From Rhynchopus sp. YZ270_cl-10 (taxonomy: Eukaryota > Euglenozoa > Diplonemea > Diplonemida > Diplonemidae): 64,000 bases of DNA. The notes beneath the pieces were generated by a model. It worked only from the letters and a program-made list of their open reading frames with translations, was not told the DNA's origin and made no database searches. The stretch lies in contig OZ037853.1 in assembly GCA_964035575.1 (NCBI GenBank), positions 1,024,501 to 1,088,500 of the forward strand, read 5' to 3'. Positions within the stretch are counted from its first letter, which is position 1, and the number at the start of each line of letters is the position of its first letter. Below are positions 1 through 9,547 of the stretch, one piece after another. The position numbers and the translations under genes were made by a program.

Positions 1-350
1 GGGGAACTGGGTTGCTGACCGCACCATCCAGGCTGTACCTCAATATTTTTTTGCCTGCGGCGCCATTTTCCCTTTTTTGCTCCGCAAAAAAGGGTTAGGT
101 GTGTGACTATGTGCTGTAAAAAAGATAGATTTTTACACTGTACCCTAATTTTTTTTCGCCTGCGGCGCCATTTGTTTGATTTTTTTTTGCTCCGCAAAAA
201 TCCCTATGTTCCCAATGTCCCTGGTCGGCAGTGCTGAGAAATTTTGGGCACAAAAACAAGCTGACCCCCCAATCTTCCAACGACAGTGACATTTATGTCA
301 ACAATTTTTAGAAATGTTGCGTACCGTGGCTTCGCTTGGGTGCCATGCCT
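1..350 (+). repeat. Dispersed repeat R1, copy 1
   Basis: Non-coding repeat with long T runs and the GC-rich motif GCCTGCGGCGCC at about 51-63 and again at about 151-163, each followed by a short hairpin built on TTTTTTGCTCCGCAAAAAA. Positions 1-105 reappear, reverse-complemented, at about 39737-39834. The segment around 310-345 (GCGTACCGTGGCTTCGC) reappears reverse-complemented near 39535 and in the same orientation at about 28974. I see no coding potential and cannot name the element family. Confidence 0.7.
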
Positions 351-370
351 GCCATGACTGCCGTTTATTT

Positions 371-976
371 TGTAAATGTACTGAGGTTACTGATAATTCG
401 TGTACCACGTGTGCCTGGTGCAAATATCAATGAAGTGCCGAACTCCGAGAAATTCTCACATTCCGCCGGAGGCCCCCAACTTGAGCTAAGGTGGGGACCC
501 GGGCGCGCGAAGCGCGCCCGGGCTCGCCACACCTATACAAAAACCCGCAAAACCGCAAAATCTCACCTATTTTCAGAGTTAGGTGAGATGCTGGGAAACA
601 CTGAAAAAAAAAAAAAAAAAAAAACAACAAAACAAAACAACGGACCGGTTTCAAAAAGATAGAGATATGAGCTCCCCTTTATTTCGCAATAGCAGCAACG
701 TTTCCTAGATGGAGGGACATGAATGTGGGTCCGAGGGGTGGAGTCCTCAAGGCCCTTTGGGCAGTACACTTCGTGAAGTCATCCTTGTTGTGGTTGTGGA
801 CAGCACAGTATGCATGTGAGGAATCAGCAGACAGGATGTAGTCGCTCCCTGTACGCGTTTCTCACTCTGTTGTCTTGGTGGCAGCAGGTTTGCCTTTTTC
901 TTGTTCCTTTCCCCCACACACCTTCTCCACCTCATCACACCAACACAACAGGGAAAAGGCTTTGGTTACAAAAAAT
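371..976. other. Intergenic region upstream of the first Ubl-LRR gene
   Basis: No gene supported. It holds a GC-rich near-palindrome around 500-520 (GGGCGCGCGAAGCGCGCCC) and an A-run at about 605-624. The last 60 bp (about 915-965: pyrimidine-rich, then CACACCAACACAACAG) are shared with the 5' flanks of the Ubl-LRR genes at 58610 and 60582, so this is probably the promoter or spliced-leader acceptor region of the gene at 977. Confidence 0.5.
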
Positions 977-1815
977 ATGGATTTGACAATCAAGGGGTGG
1001 AACGGAGAGAAGGATACGGTGGAGCTGGGTGAGGATGACACACCTGCGGTGCTGCGTCGGAAGGTGCGTCTGCAGTGGGGTTGCCTGAAGACGGCTTTGT
1101 GATGAGTTTCGGCGGGGAGGCGATGGACGAAGGATACGACATGACGCAGCTGAGTGCTGGAGACACGGTTGTGTTGACGAAGGTGACGAAATACGAGGCC
1201 AGAGCAGCACTTCATGCGTTGGGTGAGACTGACATCACGGCTGGGAGGCTGGAGACTGTGAAGAATCCTGAGGTGGCGTGTTTGCTTCTGCAGGCGGAGG
1301 TTGCGACGGTGATTCCTGATCACTTCTTGCTGAGGACATCGTTGACGAGTCTTGATCTGAGTGCTGAGTCTGTTGTGACTCAAATTGGGCACCGCTTTCT
1401 TCAGGACTGCACTTCATTGACAAGCATCGACCTGTCTGGGTTGATCCATGTTACACAAATTGGCGCCGGCTTCCTTGCTGGATGCAAGTCTTTGCGTACA
1501 CTCGACTTATCACCAATGAGCAGTGTCACACACATTGGTCACGGCTTCCTTTATGGATGCTCTTCTTTGCGTACACTGGACTTATCACCACTGAGCGGTG
1601 TCACGCAAATAGAACAAAATGTCTCACATAGTGAGAGCCTCTTATTTGCTCAATGCACTTCGTTGAGGAGCATCTACCTCACCGGCTGCAGCGATGTTGT
1701 ATCAAGCACAGTGAGGAAAGAAGGGCTGGGGCATTTAGTAGTTGAATCCCGTTTGAAACGCAGCAGAGACGAACCACTTGAGGAATCCCGCAAGCGACTG
1801 AGACACGCAAAGTGA
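977..1815 (+). pseudogene. Ubl-LRR family gene A, frameshifted
   Basis: Member of the locus's Ubl-LRR family: an N-terminal ubiquitin-like domain starting MDLTIKGWNGEKDTVELG, a linker, then BspA-type leucine-rich repeats of 23-24 residues with the pattern C-x-SLR-x-LDLSPLS-x-VT-x-IG-x2-FL-x-G. The C-terminal tail is basic (KRSRDEPLEESRKRLR), resembling a bipartite nuclear localisation signal. Relative to the intact copies at 21775 and 60582, one G is missing at about 1063-1066 (GGAAGGTGCGTCTGC instead of GGAAGGTGGCGTCTGC), which shifts the frame after residue 30. The rest, from about 1075, stays open to the stop at 1815. About five LRR units remain, the fourth irregular. It is probably a recent pseudogene, although a sequencing or assembly error would look the same. 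Confidence 0.8.
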
Positions 1816-3038
1816 CGCCGCCAGCTGCGCACTGCGACCTCGAAGCTGCACGGTCAAACTGGACGCCAAACGCCTTCAGGTCCTCCTCCTCCGCGTCGGC
1901 AGAAGGCAACAGAAGCTACGTCCCCTCGCACACCCTCACAGGCCACTCCTCCCGCAAAGCACTGCAGACAACAGACCTGGAAAGCCCTACCGCCCCCTCC
2001 TTTTCCACAAAGGGAACACATGGTACGAGGCCCCCTGCGACCACCCCTGGCTTGTCTATATCTCCTCTCCGTGTCTGCCCCTCCCCTATGGGCCCCTCCC
2101 GAGCAGCCCTAGACATACCCAAGGCGAATACGTATTCGCCCTATATTTAGATACGGATACAGGGCGAAAAAAGAAAAAGGGGGCATACGGTATTCCAAAT
2201 AGGGGTGGTTTTGTCTCGCTGTGCACAGTCGTTGAACCGGACAGTGCGCTAGTGTGCATAGGTCGTGGTACCAAAGCCTGCGGAGTAGGTACGGTGTGGG
2301 GTGCCCACCTTTGGCTCCAGAGATTTTTATGCAGTGCGACAAAAAGCGTACCACTAAAATAAATTTTCTTCACTACTTAGTCTCCGTCTCATCAGTTTCC
2401 GTTTTGGTGTTTTCATGAAGCACAAAAAGGTTGGCGGCAAAAGGCCTGACCAGACAGAACCTCTGCCCCAAATGGTCTTCTGATTTTTCCTATTTTCCGC
2501 CACACTCTTATTTGAATACTGAGGTGGGTGCTGAAGTACTTCTCATCACTTTCCGGGGTTGCATGCAATTTGTATATCAGTGAAGATGAGCTGCCAAGGT
2601 GCGTTGTTGTCATTGTTGATGCAACAGAAAACAGCGAAAAGAACGAAACCCCACCACCCACCCCACCTCACTGTTTGTTGTGTGCCCACCCACCCCCACG
2701 CTCTCATTCTCCTTCACACCTTCTGTTGTTGGCTGCAGGGTACTTTGTGCTTTCATCCGTGGCTCGCATCGTACGGTCAGTCGGAGGTGCCTCCATAGTA
2801 CATTGCGACAGTGCGTCGGAAGCTGCGGCCAGGTGTGGGGTGCTGTCGTGTGTTTTTCTCGCACTTCACCTACTCTGTGGTTGCTACCAGGGCTGGGAGG
2901 ACCTGGCAACAGCATGCGAAGCTCAGAAGTGGGTTTCCACAATGGATACTTCTTCTTCTCCTTCTTCCCACAACACACAAACAGGGACAACACACCAACC
3001 TCTGTGAACAAACACAACACACATTTTGTTTCAGGAAG
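1816..3038. other. Intergenic region between Ubl-LRR A and the first NACHT gene
   Basis: The first ~170 bp are the family 3' flank (CGCCGCCAGCTGCGCACTGCG and following), with a ~65-bp insertion relative to the other copies. A perfect 18-bp palindrome, GGCGAATACGTATTCGCC, lies at about 2122-2139. The stretch at about 2748-2800 (TTTCATCC, then CAGTCGGAGGTG) resembles one at about 9902-9950. The last ~85 bp match the leader of the second NACHT gene at about 32350-32433 almost perfectly. I see no gene here. Confidence 0.5.
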
Positions 3039-6000
3039 ATGGGATCCGGAGCGTCGAAGCCTGAAAAGGACGAGATTGCAAAGGGAATTACTGGGAAGGA
3101 GAGGCCCGTGGACGCAGTGGACAGCGTGGACGGGAGGACAATGCTGCACAGTGCCGTGCTTGCGGGGGACGTGGAGGCAGTGCGGTTTCTTGTGGAGAAC
3201 GGGGCAGGGAACGTGCGTGACAGGGACGGGAAGGTGCCGCTGTGGTACGCACTGCAGCACAGGGACGCGGATGTGCGGGGGCGACTTGAGGCGGAGCTGG
3301 GGGCACATGCAGCACAGATCCTTGTGGAGGTGGAGGATGCTGTGCAGGTGTACCTCACTCACGGTGTCGCCACAGCAACAACAACAACACCAACAACAAT
3401 AGGTACAACAACAGGTGTGGCAGTGGAACGGAGCAGTGGAGATGCAACGACAGCACCTCTTACTGACCCTCACGTGGACATGGCGAAAGACACGAACACC
3501 TCGACTGGAGACAGGCACCTGGGAGAGGACGATCTTGACGGGGACACGGGTGCACTGCGGCACACAGACGGACGGAAGGTGGAGTTCCTGCGGAAAACAG
3601 ACGACAACAACAACAACAACAAGAACAGCAATGGAGGTGAAGACCTGCTGTGCTGGCTGCGTGGTCTGCCAAAGGTGGATCCGCCGTTGGGCTACACAGA
3701 CGAACACGTGCGGCACATGGAGGCGGGGTTCCGTGTGGTGTGCAAGCGTCTGCTGGAGGACATGAGAGGACGGAGGGAGGCTGCGAAGACACGTGGTGGG
3801 CACGTGGAGGTGGAGGACTGGATGGCGGCACGCGACCCGTTTGAGCTGCTGCTGTCGGGGTTCCTGTTCACGTCTGACTGCGTGGAGTATGTGCTGGACA
3901 GCGGCGGGGATGTTGTGTGCGACGAGAAGGACGGCACACCGCAGATTGCGAAAGGGCCTGACGGGAAGCTGCGGTACATCAGACTGACGGAGCGGGCTGT
4001 GCTGGACAACCACGGGAGTGCTTCTGATTCACAGTCGCTTGCGCTGTACATGACGATGAACACTGCGATGCGTGCTGTGGGGCAGCTGGCTGCGGTGAAG
4101 GAGTGGAAGGGGACACCTGAGAAGACAGCACCGAACGTGTTTGAGCTGTGTCCCGCACCCCCGCAGCTGCACGTGATTGCGACCTTTGCGCCGCTGATCC
4201 GTGGTCTGGACCGGCTGATTGGGAGCCGGCGGAAGCAGCTGCGGACTGTGTTCCGCGGGATCAATGTGAACGTGTCTGCGAAGTACGCGCTGAATACGCA
4301 CATTGTGTGGAACTGCTTCACGTCGACAACACTGAAGCGGGATGTGGCTCGGAGCTTCATGTACGGGAAGGGGGGCACGTTCTTTGTGGTGGTGGCGAAG
4401 GAGGGTGCTGCAGACGTGAAGTTCTCGTCTGTGTATGCTTCGGAGGACGAGCTGCTGTACACAGCGAACATCGAGTACCGGGTGCAGTGGAAGCTTTCGC
4501 CGACGTTGCTGCGGATGATGGGGCTGCGCTTTGACGTGATTGTGATGCAGGAGGTGCGTTCTGGTGTGGGGAAGGGTGTTGCAGAGACGAGTGCTGCTGA
4601 GCAGGTGGGTGCGCTGCAGGAGGTGATAGGACACACAGTCGCGTTCTTCGAGGACTACCTTGCGCAGTACGTGGAGGGGCGTGTGGGGGACGACACACGT
4701 GTGGATGAGTCGGAGACACGTCCGCTGATGGAGGAGGTGCGGAGGTGGCTTCGTGCACGTGGAGGTGGAGGTGGAGGTGGGAAGCAGATGTCTTCCGTGT
4801 GCACACAGACAGCAGCGGGCACAGAGCGCAAGCCTGATGTGGAGGCGAGAGAAGAAAGACAAGGGACGTGTGGTGTGCTGTGTGTGATCGGAGAAGGAGG
4901 GAGCGGGAAGACGTCTGCTTCGATTGCAATTCTGAGCGACCTTGCAACGTCTGCGAGGAAGAGCGAAAGCACCAGCAACGAAGACACAACGGTAAAGACA
5001 AACAGAAACAGAACCAGCGTGGTGAGTGATGTGACTGCGGATGCGGATGCGAAGCCGTACTTCCCTGTGTTTGTGGCGCTGCCGACTGTGAAGCAGCACC
5101 TGCTTGAGAAGGGAGGGCTGGACAGGTTCGTGCTGGAGTCGTTTGCGCTGCGGGAAGCGGACCGTGCGTTCCTTGCGGAGACGTACGAGGTGGTGCTGGT
5201 GCTGGACTCGCTGGACGAGGTGGGGCTGACGCAGGAGGATGTGGATGCTGTGGTGGCTGAGGGTGGCCTTCTGTGCCGGCACCCGTGGGTGGAGGCACAC
5301 TGCAGCGTTGTTGTGACTGTGCGTGGTGAGTACCTGAAGGGTGTGGACACGTCTCCCTCTGGTGTGTGTGGTGCTGGTGTGTGTGCTCTGTACATGCAGC
5401 CGTTCACAGAGGTGGATGCGAGAACGTACATCAAGCGTGCAAACACAGCCTGGGAGAAGGAACACAAAGAGGAGAAGGAGAAGTCCGCCCACAAGGAAGA
5501 GCGCACAGTGTTCGTGCGTGAGGAGGACGTTGAGGGACTTGTGCAGCTGCGGAACCCGTTTGTGCTGCACATGGCGTGCCACGCGCAGTGCAGCGGGAAG
5601 GCTTCTGAGGAGGTGATCTACGAGACCTACCTGGAGACGTGGACGAAGAAGGAGATGGCGTCTGGTGGGGTTGCTGTTGCTGTTGCTGGTGCTGATGCTG
5701 TTTCGGATGTGTCTTTGGAGGATGTGGTGCGTGCAGGGGAGCTTGTTGCATGCAGGATGCTGGAGACAAACGAGTGGCAGGGGACTGTGGGTGTGGCGTC
5801 GGAGGTTCTTGATTTGCAGCACGGTGTGTGTGAGGCTGTGCGGGATGCGTGCTTCCGCTGCCTGCCGTTCCGGATTGAGGACTTTGAGGAGGAGCGGAGT
5901 GCGTTCACGTTCCGGCACAAGTCGCTTGGGGAGCACCTTGCAGCACGGCGGCTTGCACGTGATCCAGCAGGGACACTGGGGACGCTGGTGCAGCGGAGCT

Positions 6001-8312
6001 TCAGCAAGGACTCGCAGCGTGTGCTTGGGTTCTTTGCGGCGCTGGTGTGTGGAGACAGTGTGCTGTACGAACGTGCCAGCACAGAGCTGCTTGCGGTTGT
6101 GAAGGCGACACGCGGCAGTGCAGGTGCAGGTGTAGTTCCAGGTGGAGATGCAGGTGTTTGTGGGGAGGGTGCTGTGACAGCAGGGTCGAATGCAGCAGCA
6201 CTGCTGGCACGTGCACGCATCCCTGTGAGTGGGGAGGACCTGAGCGGGATCCGTGTGTCGAACTGCGACCTGCGCGGGTCTCTGTTTGTGGGGACGGCGC
6301 TGACGGGCGCTTCCTTCTCGAACTGCTGGCTGGAGCACACTGAGTTCAACACCTGCGACATGGGTGGCACGATGCTGCCTGACTGCTCCCTTGGCACACC
6401 ACTTCCTGTACTTGAACATGGTGCCTGTGCTGTGGTAGTGACACCTGATGGTAGTCACATGGTAGCAGGTCGCTACAGCAATGTACATGTGTGGAGCATG
6501 TCTTCTGGTGAAGAAGTGATGCTCTTGGACGAGCATTCGGGGCAGATCTTTGGAGTGGCAGTAACACCTGACGGAACCCGCGTAGTTTCGTGCTCCGGCG
6601 ACAAAACTGTGTGTGTGTGGGATATGCACACTGGGGAGGCAGTGTTCGTCTTGGCAGGCCACGAAGGTAACGTGTACGAAGTGGCAGTCACTCCCGACAG
6701 TTCTAAAGTTGTTTCAACTTCTCCTCACGACGGCATCCGTGTGTGGGATCTCTCGACGGGGATGGAAGTGCTGGCAGTGAAGTCGTCTGGCATTCTCAGC
6801 ATGGTTATTACGAAGGATGGAAGTCAAATAGTGACATGCTCTGGGGAGGAGCTGTGCGTATGGGATCTGGTGACCGGGAAGCAGGAGATGCAGTGGCCTT
6901 GTTGTGTGAAGACTCCGCGTGCATTGGCAGTCACTCCCGATGGATGCCATGTTGTTTCGTGCTGTGTTGACGCACATCTTTGGAACCTCTCCACTGGGGC
7001 AGAGGTGATGGTGTTCCATGCCGACGCTAAGTGGACAGCAGTGGCAGTCACTCCCGATGGATGTCACGTGGTTGCTGGATCCGACAGCGGTACTGTGCAC
7101 GTTTGGAGCATTTCGACTGGGAAGGAGGTGAAGGTGTTGCAAGGGCATACCTCCACTGTGACTGCAGTGGCAGTGTCACCAGATGGATGCCACGTGGTTA
7201 CATGCGCCATATACGAGACTGTTCGAGTGTGGAACATCACAACCGGGAAGGAGACACCAGGTTTCGAAGGAGTCTCAGGAAAGACCGTGGCAGCGGCCCC
7301 TGATGGATCTATCATTTCGTACGGTGGCAAGAGGAACTCCATCTGGAACGCATCCACCGGCAGGCAGACACAGGCAGTTGAAACAGGAGCATATCAACGC
7401 AATGCTGATGCTGCGGCTGTGTACCCAGATGGCTCTCATGTAGTTTATTGCTCTTGCAACAACGCTGGCGAAAGGAGAGCGTGTGTGTGGGACGTTGCGA
7501 CGGGGAAAGTGCAGCCTTTGTGCACAGATTCCAGTGAGTTTGCGGTGTTCTTGAAAGGGTGTGCAACACTGCATTCCTTAGCAGTGTCTCCCGATGCATC
7601 TCACGTGGTGACCTGTTCAAAGCCTTCACCGGAGGAAGACACTCACTATACGTATGTGTGGAGCATGCCGACTGGGAAGAAGGTGTCAGAATATGCAGGA
7701 ACTACTTGCCGTTCCGACGGAGCAGTAGTGACTCCTGATGGAGTGCATGTAGTTTCGCAATACGATGATTCCACCGTACACATGTGGAAACTTCACACTG
7801 GAGAAGAGACGATGGTGTTCAAAGGACATACTTCATCTGTCACCGGCGTGGCCGTGAGTCGTGATGGATCTCGTCTTGTTTCATGCTCTTGCCTGGACAG
7901 TACTGTGCGTGTGTGGGATGTTGCCAGCGGGAAGGAGGTCTTCACCCTGAATCATGATGGATTCGTGAATGGAATGGCACTTACAGCTGATGAAGCTCAC
8001 GTGGTGTCGAGTTCGAAAAGTGTGAGTGTGTGGAGCATGACCACTGGTGCGAAGGTGGCAGCGATCAGGGCACATCACGATTTGCTCAGACTTGCTGTGA
8101 GCCCTGATGGACGCGAAGTGATCTGTGCTTGCAAGGGCAACACTGTGCGTGTGTGGACCATCTGCACTGGGGAAGACGGCACGATTGATGGGTTGCGGCT
8201 GAAGAGAGTGATCGGTGTCCCTGCAACAGTTCCTCGTGCAGTTGGCTGTCGCAATGCTGATGCTGTGGAACCTGAACTTGCGAGACGGATTCTTTGTGAT
8301 GTCAAGGAGTGA
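3039..8312 (+). CDS. N-myristoylated ankyrin-ART-NACHT-pentapeptide-WD40 protein, copy 1
   Basis: A 1757-residue NLR-like protein. The start is MGSGASKPEK, a classic N-myristoylation signal (Gly2, Ser6, basic Lys7), and it begins at the same place in the paralogue at 32434. Domains in order: ankyrin-like region about 34-75; mono-ADP-ribosyltransferase about 370-510 with R406 (VFRGI), S429 (FTSTT) and the E469-D-E471 motif, i.e. the R-S-ExE set of arginine-specific ARTs; a 7-glycine linker at 575-581; NACHT/STAND NTPase with Walker A GEGGSGKT (618-625, K624) and Walker B VVLVLDSLDE (D723, D726, E727); a pentapeptide-like stretch about 1068-1112; and about 14 WD40-like repeats from ~1121 to ~1720, enough for two seven-bladed propellers. 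By analogy with NACHT-WD40 proteins, the propellers would sense a ligand, NACHT would switch or oligomerise, and the ART would modify targets. The function is inferred; the domains are seen. No introns are evident. Confidence 0.88.
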   Translation: MGSGASKPEKDEIAKGITGKERPVDAVDSVDGRTMLHSAVLAGDVEAVRFLVENGAGNVRDRDGKVPLWYALQHRDADVRGRLEAELGAHAAQILVEVEDAVQVYLTHGVATATTTTPTTIGTTTGVAVERSSGDATTAPLTDPHVDMAKDTNTSTGDRHLGEDDLDGDTGALRHTDGRKVEFLRKTDDNNNNNKNSNGGEDLLCWLRGLPKVDPPLGYTDEHVRHMEAGFRVVCKRLLEDMRGRREAAKTRGGHVEVEDWMAARDPFELLLSGFLFTSDCVEYVLDSGGDVVCDEKDGTPQIAKGPDGKLRYIRLTERAVLDNHGSASDSQSLALYMTMNTAMRAVGQLAAVKEWKGTPEKTAPNVFELCPAPPQLHVIATFAPLIRGLDRLIGSRRKQLRTVFRGINVNVSAKYALNTHIVWNCFTSTTLKRDVARSFMYGKGGTFFVVVAKEGAADVKFSSVYASEDELLYTANIEYRVQWKLSPTLLRMMGLRFDVIVMQEVRSGVGKGVAETSAAEQVGALQEVIGHTVAFFEDYLAQYVEGRVGDDTRVDESETRPLMEEVRRWLRARGGGGGGGKQMSSVCTQTAAGTERKPDVEAREERQGTCGVLCVIGEGGSGKTSASIAILSDLATSARKSESTSNEDTTVKTNRNRTSVVSDVTADADAKPYFPVFVALPTVKQHLLEKGGLDRFVLESFALREADRAFLAETYEVVLVLDSLDEVGLTQEDVDAVVAEGGLLCRHPWVEAHCSVVVTVRGEYLKGVDTSPSGVCGAGVCALYMQPFTEVDARTYIKRANTAWEKEHKEEKEKSAHKEERTVFVREEDVEGLVQLRNPFVLHMACHAQCSGKASEEVIYETYLETWTKKEMASGGVAVAVAGADAVSDVSLEDVVRAGELVACRMLETNEWQGTVGVASEVLDLQHGVCEAVRDACFRCLPFRIEDFEEERSAFTFRHKSLGEHLAARRLARDPAGTLGTLVQRSFSKDSQRVLGFFAALVCGDSVLYERASTELLAVVKATRGSAGAGVVPGGDAGVCGEGAVTAGSNAAALLARARIPVSGEDLSGIRVSNCDLRGSLFVGTALTGASFSNCWLEHTEFNTCDMGGTMLPDCSLGTPLPVLEHGACAVVVTPDGSHMVAGRYSNVHVWSMSSGEEVMLLDEHSGQIFGVAVTPDGTRVVSCSGDKTVCVWDMHTGEAVFVLAGHEGNVYEVAVTPDSSKVVSTSPHDGIRVWDLSTGMEVLAVKSSGILSMVITKDGSQIVTCSGEELCVWDLVTGKQEMQWPCCVKTPRALAVTPDGCHVVSCCVDAHLWNLSTGAEVMVFHADAKWTAVAVTPDGCHVVAGSDSGTVHVWSISTGKEVKVLQGHTSTVTAVAVSPDGCHVVTCAIYETVRVWNITTGKETPGFEGVSGKTVAAAPDGSIISYGGKRNSIWNASTGRQTQAVETGAYQRNADAAAVYPDGSHVVYCSCNNAGERRACVWDVATGKVQPLCTDSSEFAVFLKGCATLHSLAVSPDASHVVTCSKPSPEEDTHYTYVWSMPTGKKVSEYAGTTCRSDGAVVTPDGVHVVSQYDDSTVHMWKLHTGEETMVFKGHTSSVTGVAVSRDGSRLVSCSCLDSTVRVWDVASGKEVFTLNHDGFVNGMALTADEAHVVSSSKSVSVWSMTTGAKVAAIRAHHDLLRLAVSPDGREVICACKGNTVRVWTICTGEDGTIDGLRLKRVIGVPATVPRAVGCRNADAVEPELARRILCDVKE

Positions 8313-9205
8313 GCGCACTGTTCGTACTTGCTCTTTGTGTTTGCCTCTTTTCCAAGACGAATGCAGTCTGAGTGACGAGGACGAATGGTGTTGACACTGC
8401 CTCGTGCGGTGGTGCCCTCATGCCACTGCGGGTGCGTTGTGCGAGGACAGAAGAGCGGCTTGTCGAGGTGTTACACTGCCAGTGCACTAAGTGTGCTGTC
8501 TGTTCATATTCACACATCTTTTCCAAGATGTGTTGCGATTACACAAGTTTTTTGACCACTTGGTTTTTGGAGTGTCACACACTGCCACTTCCACATCTGT
8601 ACACTATTCATTTCCGACTTTGCTTTTCCCTTGAGTTTGGGGCTTTTGCTGTTTCGTTTTACCAAGGTGGAGCGTTGAGGAATTCCACACACCTTCCATA
8701 TTTTTGTTGAATGATTGGGAGAGGCCAGCGTCAAGCACCCCCTGTACTAGAAATGGGGTTATATTTTGTGTGCTTTACACAAAATCTAGGAGAAAGTGCC
8801 CCCAGTCACCCAAAAACAGCCTGTGTTGCCACACCGCATCGTGCTCGTGTGTGATTTTGTAGGATCCCATAAGACAGGGAGACGCACACACTGCCACCGC
8901 CAGCTGCTAACTGCACGACACACCCTCCTCTCCTCTCCTCCCCTGTCCACACTCGTGTGAGCAACTTTTCAGTTTCACTCACCACAGATTGACAACCCCC
9001 TTTTTGTTTTACCACAATCTCCTGTCTGACGCAGGACACTTGGTCGAGACTCCAGCGTTCCCATCGTGTGCGGTGCTTGTCCCAGCATGACACAACCACC
9101 AACAGGCAGCACCGGTCCCTACTCAGACGAAACCACGTCACACTCACCCCAACAACACCCACGTACAGCCCTCCCACACACAACACAAAACACCCTTTTC
9201 TGAAC
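8313..9205. other. 3' flank of NACHT copy 1, duplicated after copy 2
   Basis: About 8313-8750 is nearly identical to 37822-38260, so the NACHT duplication extends well past the stop codon. The match resumes at about 8770-8850 versus about 38680-38765; copy 2 carries an extra ~0.4 kb between these blocks. No gene is recognised. The last ~150 bp are rich in C, A and T and form the leader of the gene at 9206. Confidence 0.6.
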
Positions 9206-9547
9206 ATGTCGTCACCGTGTGAGGCTGCCAAGACATTCGTGGACCTTCGTGTGGCGAAGAAGAACGACGAAGCCAAGCAGCACCTCGCAGACGACTGCGT
9301 GTGGACGGTGCCGACGATGACGGGGAGCGACACGAAGACCGGGAAGGACAACGTTGCGGCCTTCTGGGTTGAGCAGGACAAGAGTCTCCCGACAGTTGTG
9401 TCGATCGACGACTTCGAACCGACGGGCGACAACGCGGCTGTGCGCAAGATGGTCATCAAGAAGATGATGATGAAGATCAACCTCACCCAGACCATCACCT
9501 TCAACTCCGACATGAAGGTCGTCTCCTCTGTGACCGCCAAGGCATGA
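9206..9547 (+). CDS. Small SnoaL/NTF2-like protein
   Basis: A 113-residue protein starting MSSPCEAAKTFVDLRVAKKN. The ATG follows a CA-rich, pyrimidine-rich leader (CCCTTTTCTGAACATG). Length and pattern fit a single NTF2-like/SnoaL-like fold: an N-terminal helix (EAAKTFVDLRVAKKN), then LADDCVWTVPTMTG, GKDNVAAFW and a C-terminal run of beta-strands (NLTQTITFNSDMKVVS). Such domains act as small binding pockets, isomerase-like enzymes or dimerisation modules; nothing in the sequence identifies the ligand. There is no signal peptide or membrane segment. Codon use is ordinary and GC-rich compared with the flanks, which supports real coding. Family assignment is by overall pattern only. Confidence 0.65.
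   Translation: MSSPCEAAKTFVDLRVAKKNDEAKQHLADDCVWTVPTMTGSDTKTGKDNVAAFWVEQDKSLPTVVSIDDFEPTGDNAAVRKMVIKKMMMKINLTQTITFNSDMKVVSSVTAKA

Noticed and set aside
2811-3038. N-terminal extension of NACHT copy 1
   Set aside because: The paralogue starts at MGSGASKPEK and does not share the upstream frame; the myristoylation signal needs Met-Gly at the true start.
4029-6662. Very long open frame (877 codons) on the minus strand opposite NACHT copy 1, and similar ones at 2610-4013, 32344-33396, 33418-34980 and 35005-36048
   Set aside because: They mirror the codon bias of the sense gene, have low-complexity His/Leu/Ser/Pro composition and no domain; the + frame has NACHT, ART and WD40 motifs.
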